15,129 bases of DNA from Desulfobulbaceae bacterium (GTDB lineage: Bacteria > Desulfobacterota > Desulfobulbia > Desulfobulbales > Desulfocapsaceae), in contig JAIRRG010000176.1 in the NCBI GenBank assembly GCA_031256095.1, forward strand, positions 1-15,129, written 5' to 3'. Positions 14,125 through 15,129 of this stretch are shown in pieces; positions within the stretch are counted from its first letter, which is position 1, and each line of letters begins with the position of its first letter. Below the pieces are notes generated by a model. It saw only the letters and a list, made by a program, of their open reading frames with translations. It was not told the DNA's origin and searched no databases. The position numbers and the translations under genes were made by a program.

Positions 14125-14342
14125 AAATAATAATTATTATTACTATTATTTTTAATTTTTTTATAACAATAACTAGAATATTCACTGTTTAATAAGGAAT
14201 ATTCATAGTTTTATGCTATATAATAAAATATTTATTCATATATTCTGATTCATCGTAATCGGTTTTACGAATATAAGAGTTTTGTACGATAGATAAGTGC
14301 TTCTAATAAAACTCCTTGACCTAATCGTAAGGGGTTTTATTA
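14125..14342 (+). ncRNA. Possible small RNA between P2 and the 14304-14342 hairpin
   Basis: A good promoter (P2, or P1 for a longer form from about 14054) is followed, without any ORF, by a 14-bp hairpin ending in a T-rich arm. This promoter-terminator layout is what a small RNA gene looks like. The sequence is very AT-rich and I recognise no RNA family, so this is a weak prediction; the same elements could form the leader and attenuator of the downstream adhesin gene. Confidence 0.2.
14176..14204. repeat. Two GAATATTC palindromes spaced by 21 bp
   Basis: The 8-bp palindrome GAATATTC occurs at 14176-14183 and 14197-14204, both followed by A (GAATATTCA). The 21-bp start-to-start distance is two helical turns, which would place two bound dimers on one DNA face. 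It may be an operator pair; chance in AT-rich sequence cannot be excluded. Confidence 0.35.
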
Positions 14343-14344
14343 TA
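14304..14344 (+). terminator. Terminator-like hairpin, copy B of the 41-nt module
   Basis: TAATAAAACTCCTT (14304-14317) pairs with AAGGGGTTTTATTA (14329-14342) over 14 positions (13 Watson-Crick and one G-U) around an 11-nt loop. The 3' arm carries TTTTATTAT. It would work as an intrinsic terminator for rightward transcription, and its A-run could serve leftward transcription. Copy B also contains TTGACC (14316-14321) and TATTAT (14338-14343) at 16-bp spacing, so it could act as a promoter instead. Confidence 0.5.
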
Positions 14345-14371
14345 TCTTATAAATAAGAATAACTATCAATA

Positions 14372-14845
14372 TTATTTTATTTGTCGAACTTGTTGCTTTC
14401 ATGTTCAAGCACGCGAGTGCTTCTGATAGTCCAGGTTTACAAAGTTGTCGCAGCTTCGTTGGCGTTCAAGCTCGACACATATCCTGTTATTCATTTATCT
14501 ATTGGAGGGTATTTTGAGTAGTCAGGCACAGTCTCCGTATATGTACGGCCAATTATCCTTTAAAAGGTCGGAAGCGATAGGTTCGCCACAATGGTGCCTG
14601 TCTCTGCCGCCTTTAACGCGTCCCTCTCCGAACCAGCTTTCATCGACCTCAATCTCGCCGCTGACCGGCGGACGGTGCCAAGCGATTCTTCCCCTGAATA
14701 CAGACGGATAACCGTTGATTCCATCGGGGTTAAGACCGGATCTCTGCGCAATTTTGCAGGCATCCCAACCAACGGCAAATAGCTGTCCAATTTGCCTGAT
14801 CTTGGCCTCGGAAACTGTCAAACGGTAGGTGTGCTTACTTTTCCA
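14372..14845 (-). pseudogene. Decayed IS1595-family transposase
   Basis: On the - strand the longest open part (14821 to 14522) reads EAKIRQIGQLFAVGWDACKIAQRSGLN, then VSGEIEVDESWFGEGRVKGG. This is the helix-turn-helix and the DDE-type GEIEVDESYFG motif of IS1595 (ISXO2-like) transposases. A start ATG at 14845 runs into TAA after MEK; removing one A from its A-run would give MESKHTYRLTVSEAK in one frame, so a one-base frameshift is likely. Later, CDNFVNLDYQKHSR (about 14450-14410) matches the family's SYDGLVDLGYxKHYR region, but it lies beyond in-frame stops. EHESNKFDK (ending near 14375) is in yet another frame. The middle and C-terminus are shortened. The element is dead and lies divergent to the adhesin gene. 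Confidence 0.75.
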
Positions 14846-14896
14846 TGCCGCTTAACTAGTCATCACCCCAAACAAAACACAAAAAGAGAGATAACT

Positions 14897-15129
14897 ATGA
14901 CTTCATCAGCGATTTTAGCCAACCATGTCGACGTTCCGATTAATCCCACCATGACGACTGTCCGGGCGTCAGGCCAACCGACCAACTTCCTGATTGCCGT
15001 CCACGAGGCGCATGTAAAGAATTATGAACGGACAGGCAACGACCTGATCATCCAGTTTGATGACGGCAGAGAGCTTCGCATCGACGGCTTCTTCACCCAC
15101 GGCGTTGACTACAACAATCTTGTCTTCGT
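14897..15129 (+). CDS. Bap/LapF-type adhesin N-terminus (partial, runs off the window)
   Basis: An open frame of 77 codons from ATG 14897 to the window end, with Shine-Dalgarno AAGAGAG (14884-14890). The residues VHEAHVKNYERTGNDLIIQF, then DDGRELRIDGFFTHGVDYNNLVF, match the BapA prefix-like domain found at the N-terminus of very large repetitive surface adhesins: a Val-rich start, then (R)xGNDLxI, DGxxxxIxxFF and a final (D/N)LVF. These proteins are typically exported by a type I secretion system and hold cells to surfaces or to each other. No classical signal peptide is seen, as expected for that class. Only the prefix is present, so repeat content, size and C-terminal secretion signal are unknown. 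The only obvious upstream promoters are about 800 bp away. Confidence 0.7.
   Translation, partial: MTSSAILANHVDVPINPTMTTVRASGQPTNFLIAVHEAHVKNYERTGNDLIIQFDDGRELRIDGFFTHGVDYNNLVF

Larger units (their letters stand above)
13981..14371. other. AT-rich, gene-free block with promoters and dyads
   Basis: About 390 bp that by eye is around three-quarters or more A+T, in sharp contrast to the surrounding chromosome. Stops occur in all frames and no ORF of note is present. It contains promoter-like sites at 14019-14047 and 14091-14118, a 16-bp palindrome AATAATAATTATTATT (14126-14141), paired GAATATTC palindromes, a duplicated 41-nt module and a terminator-like hairpin at 14304-14342. The composition suggests horizontally acquired DNA or a bent, protein-covered control region. 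Confidence 0.7.

Noticed and set aside
14445..14711. 88-codon + strand ORF across the IS1595 remnant
   Set aside because: It is antisense to recognisable transposase segments, and its composition follows the complementary frame; no ribosome binding site or motif.

Overview
The window looks like a chromosomal stretch of a Gram-negative bacterium. My best guess is a member of the former Deltaproteobacteria (Desulfobacterota). That guess rests on the tsf-pyrH-frr-uppS-cdsA-dxr-rseP-tsaB-ispG order, a UPF0280 gene, a single-PDZ RseP and the MEP isoprenoid route; no marker here proves it. The body of the window is moderately GC-rich, and an abrupt AT-rich block lies near the right end.

Region 1 (1-7727, + strand) is a dense housekeeping operon: the 3' end of tsf (EF-Ts), pyrH, a DUF2284 cysteine-rich protein, frr, uppS, cdsA, dxr, rseP, tsaB and ispG. 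Several joints overlap (TAGTG, TTGA, ATGA), which suggests translational coupling. The operon joins translation (EF-Ts, RRF, tRNA t6A modification), UMP supply, phospholipid precursor synthesis (CdsA), and isoprenoid synthesis (Dxr, IspG) leading to undecaprenyl-PP (UppS), with an envelope protease (RseP). The DUF2284 gene separates the usually adjacent pyrH and frr and is the unusual member.

Region 2 (7728-9393, - strand) is a two-gene unit, a Sfp-type phosphopantetheinyl transferase followed by mutM, convergent with ispG. Region 3 (9464-10918, + strand) holds cvpA and a UPF0280 gene. Region 4 (10940-12702, - strand) is rfbA-rfbD, two of the four dTDP-L-rhamnose genes, with a plausible promoter at 12779-12807. 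Region 5 is dciA (12925-13407, + strand) followed by tRNA-Arg(UCU) (13566-13642), with its own promoter and a strong terminator.

Region 6 (13687-15129) differs from the rest. It has unassigned DNA just after the tRNA, then about 400 bp of very AT-rich, gene-free DNA. This block carries near-consensus sigma-70 promoters, operator-like dyads, a diverged 41-nt duplicated promoter/hairpin module and a terminator-like hairpin. A decayed IS1595-family transposase follows on the - strand. Just 51 bp beyond its fossil start codon, a + strand gene opens with a Bap/LapF-type adhesin prefix domain and runs off the window, so it may be a very large secreted adhesin. The most interesting possibility here is that this AT-rich, IS-scarred segment is a horizontally acquired control region, possibly encoding a small RNA, ahead of a biofilm adhesin.
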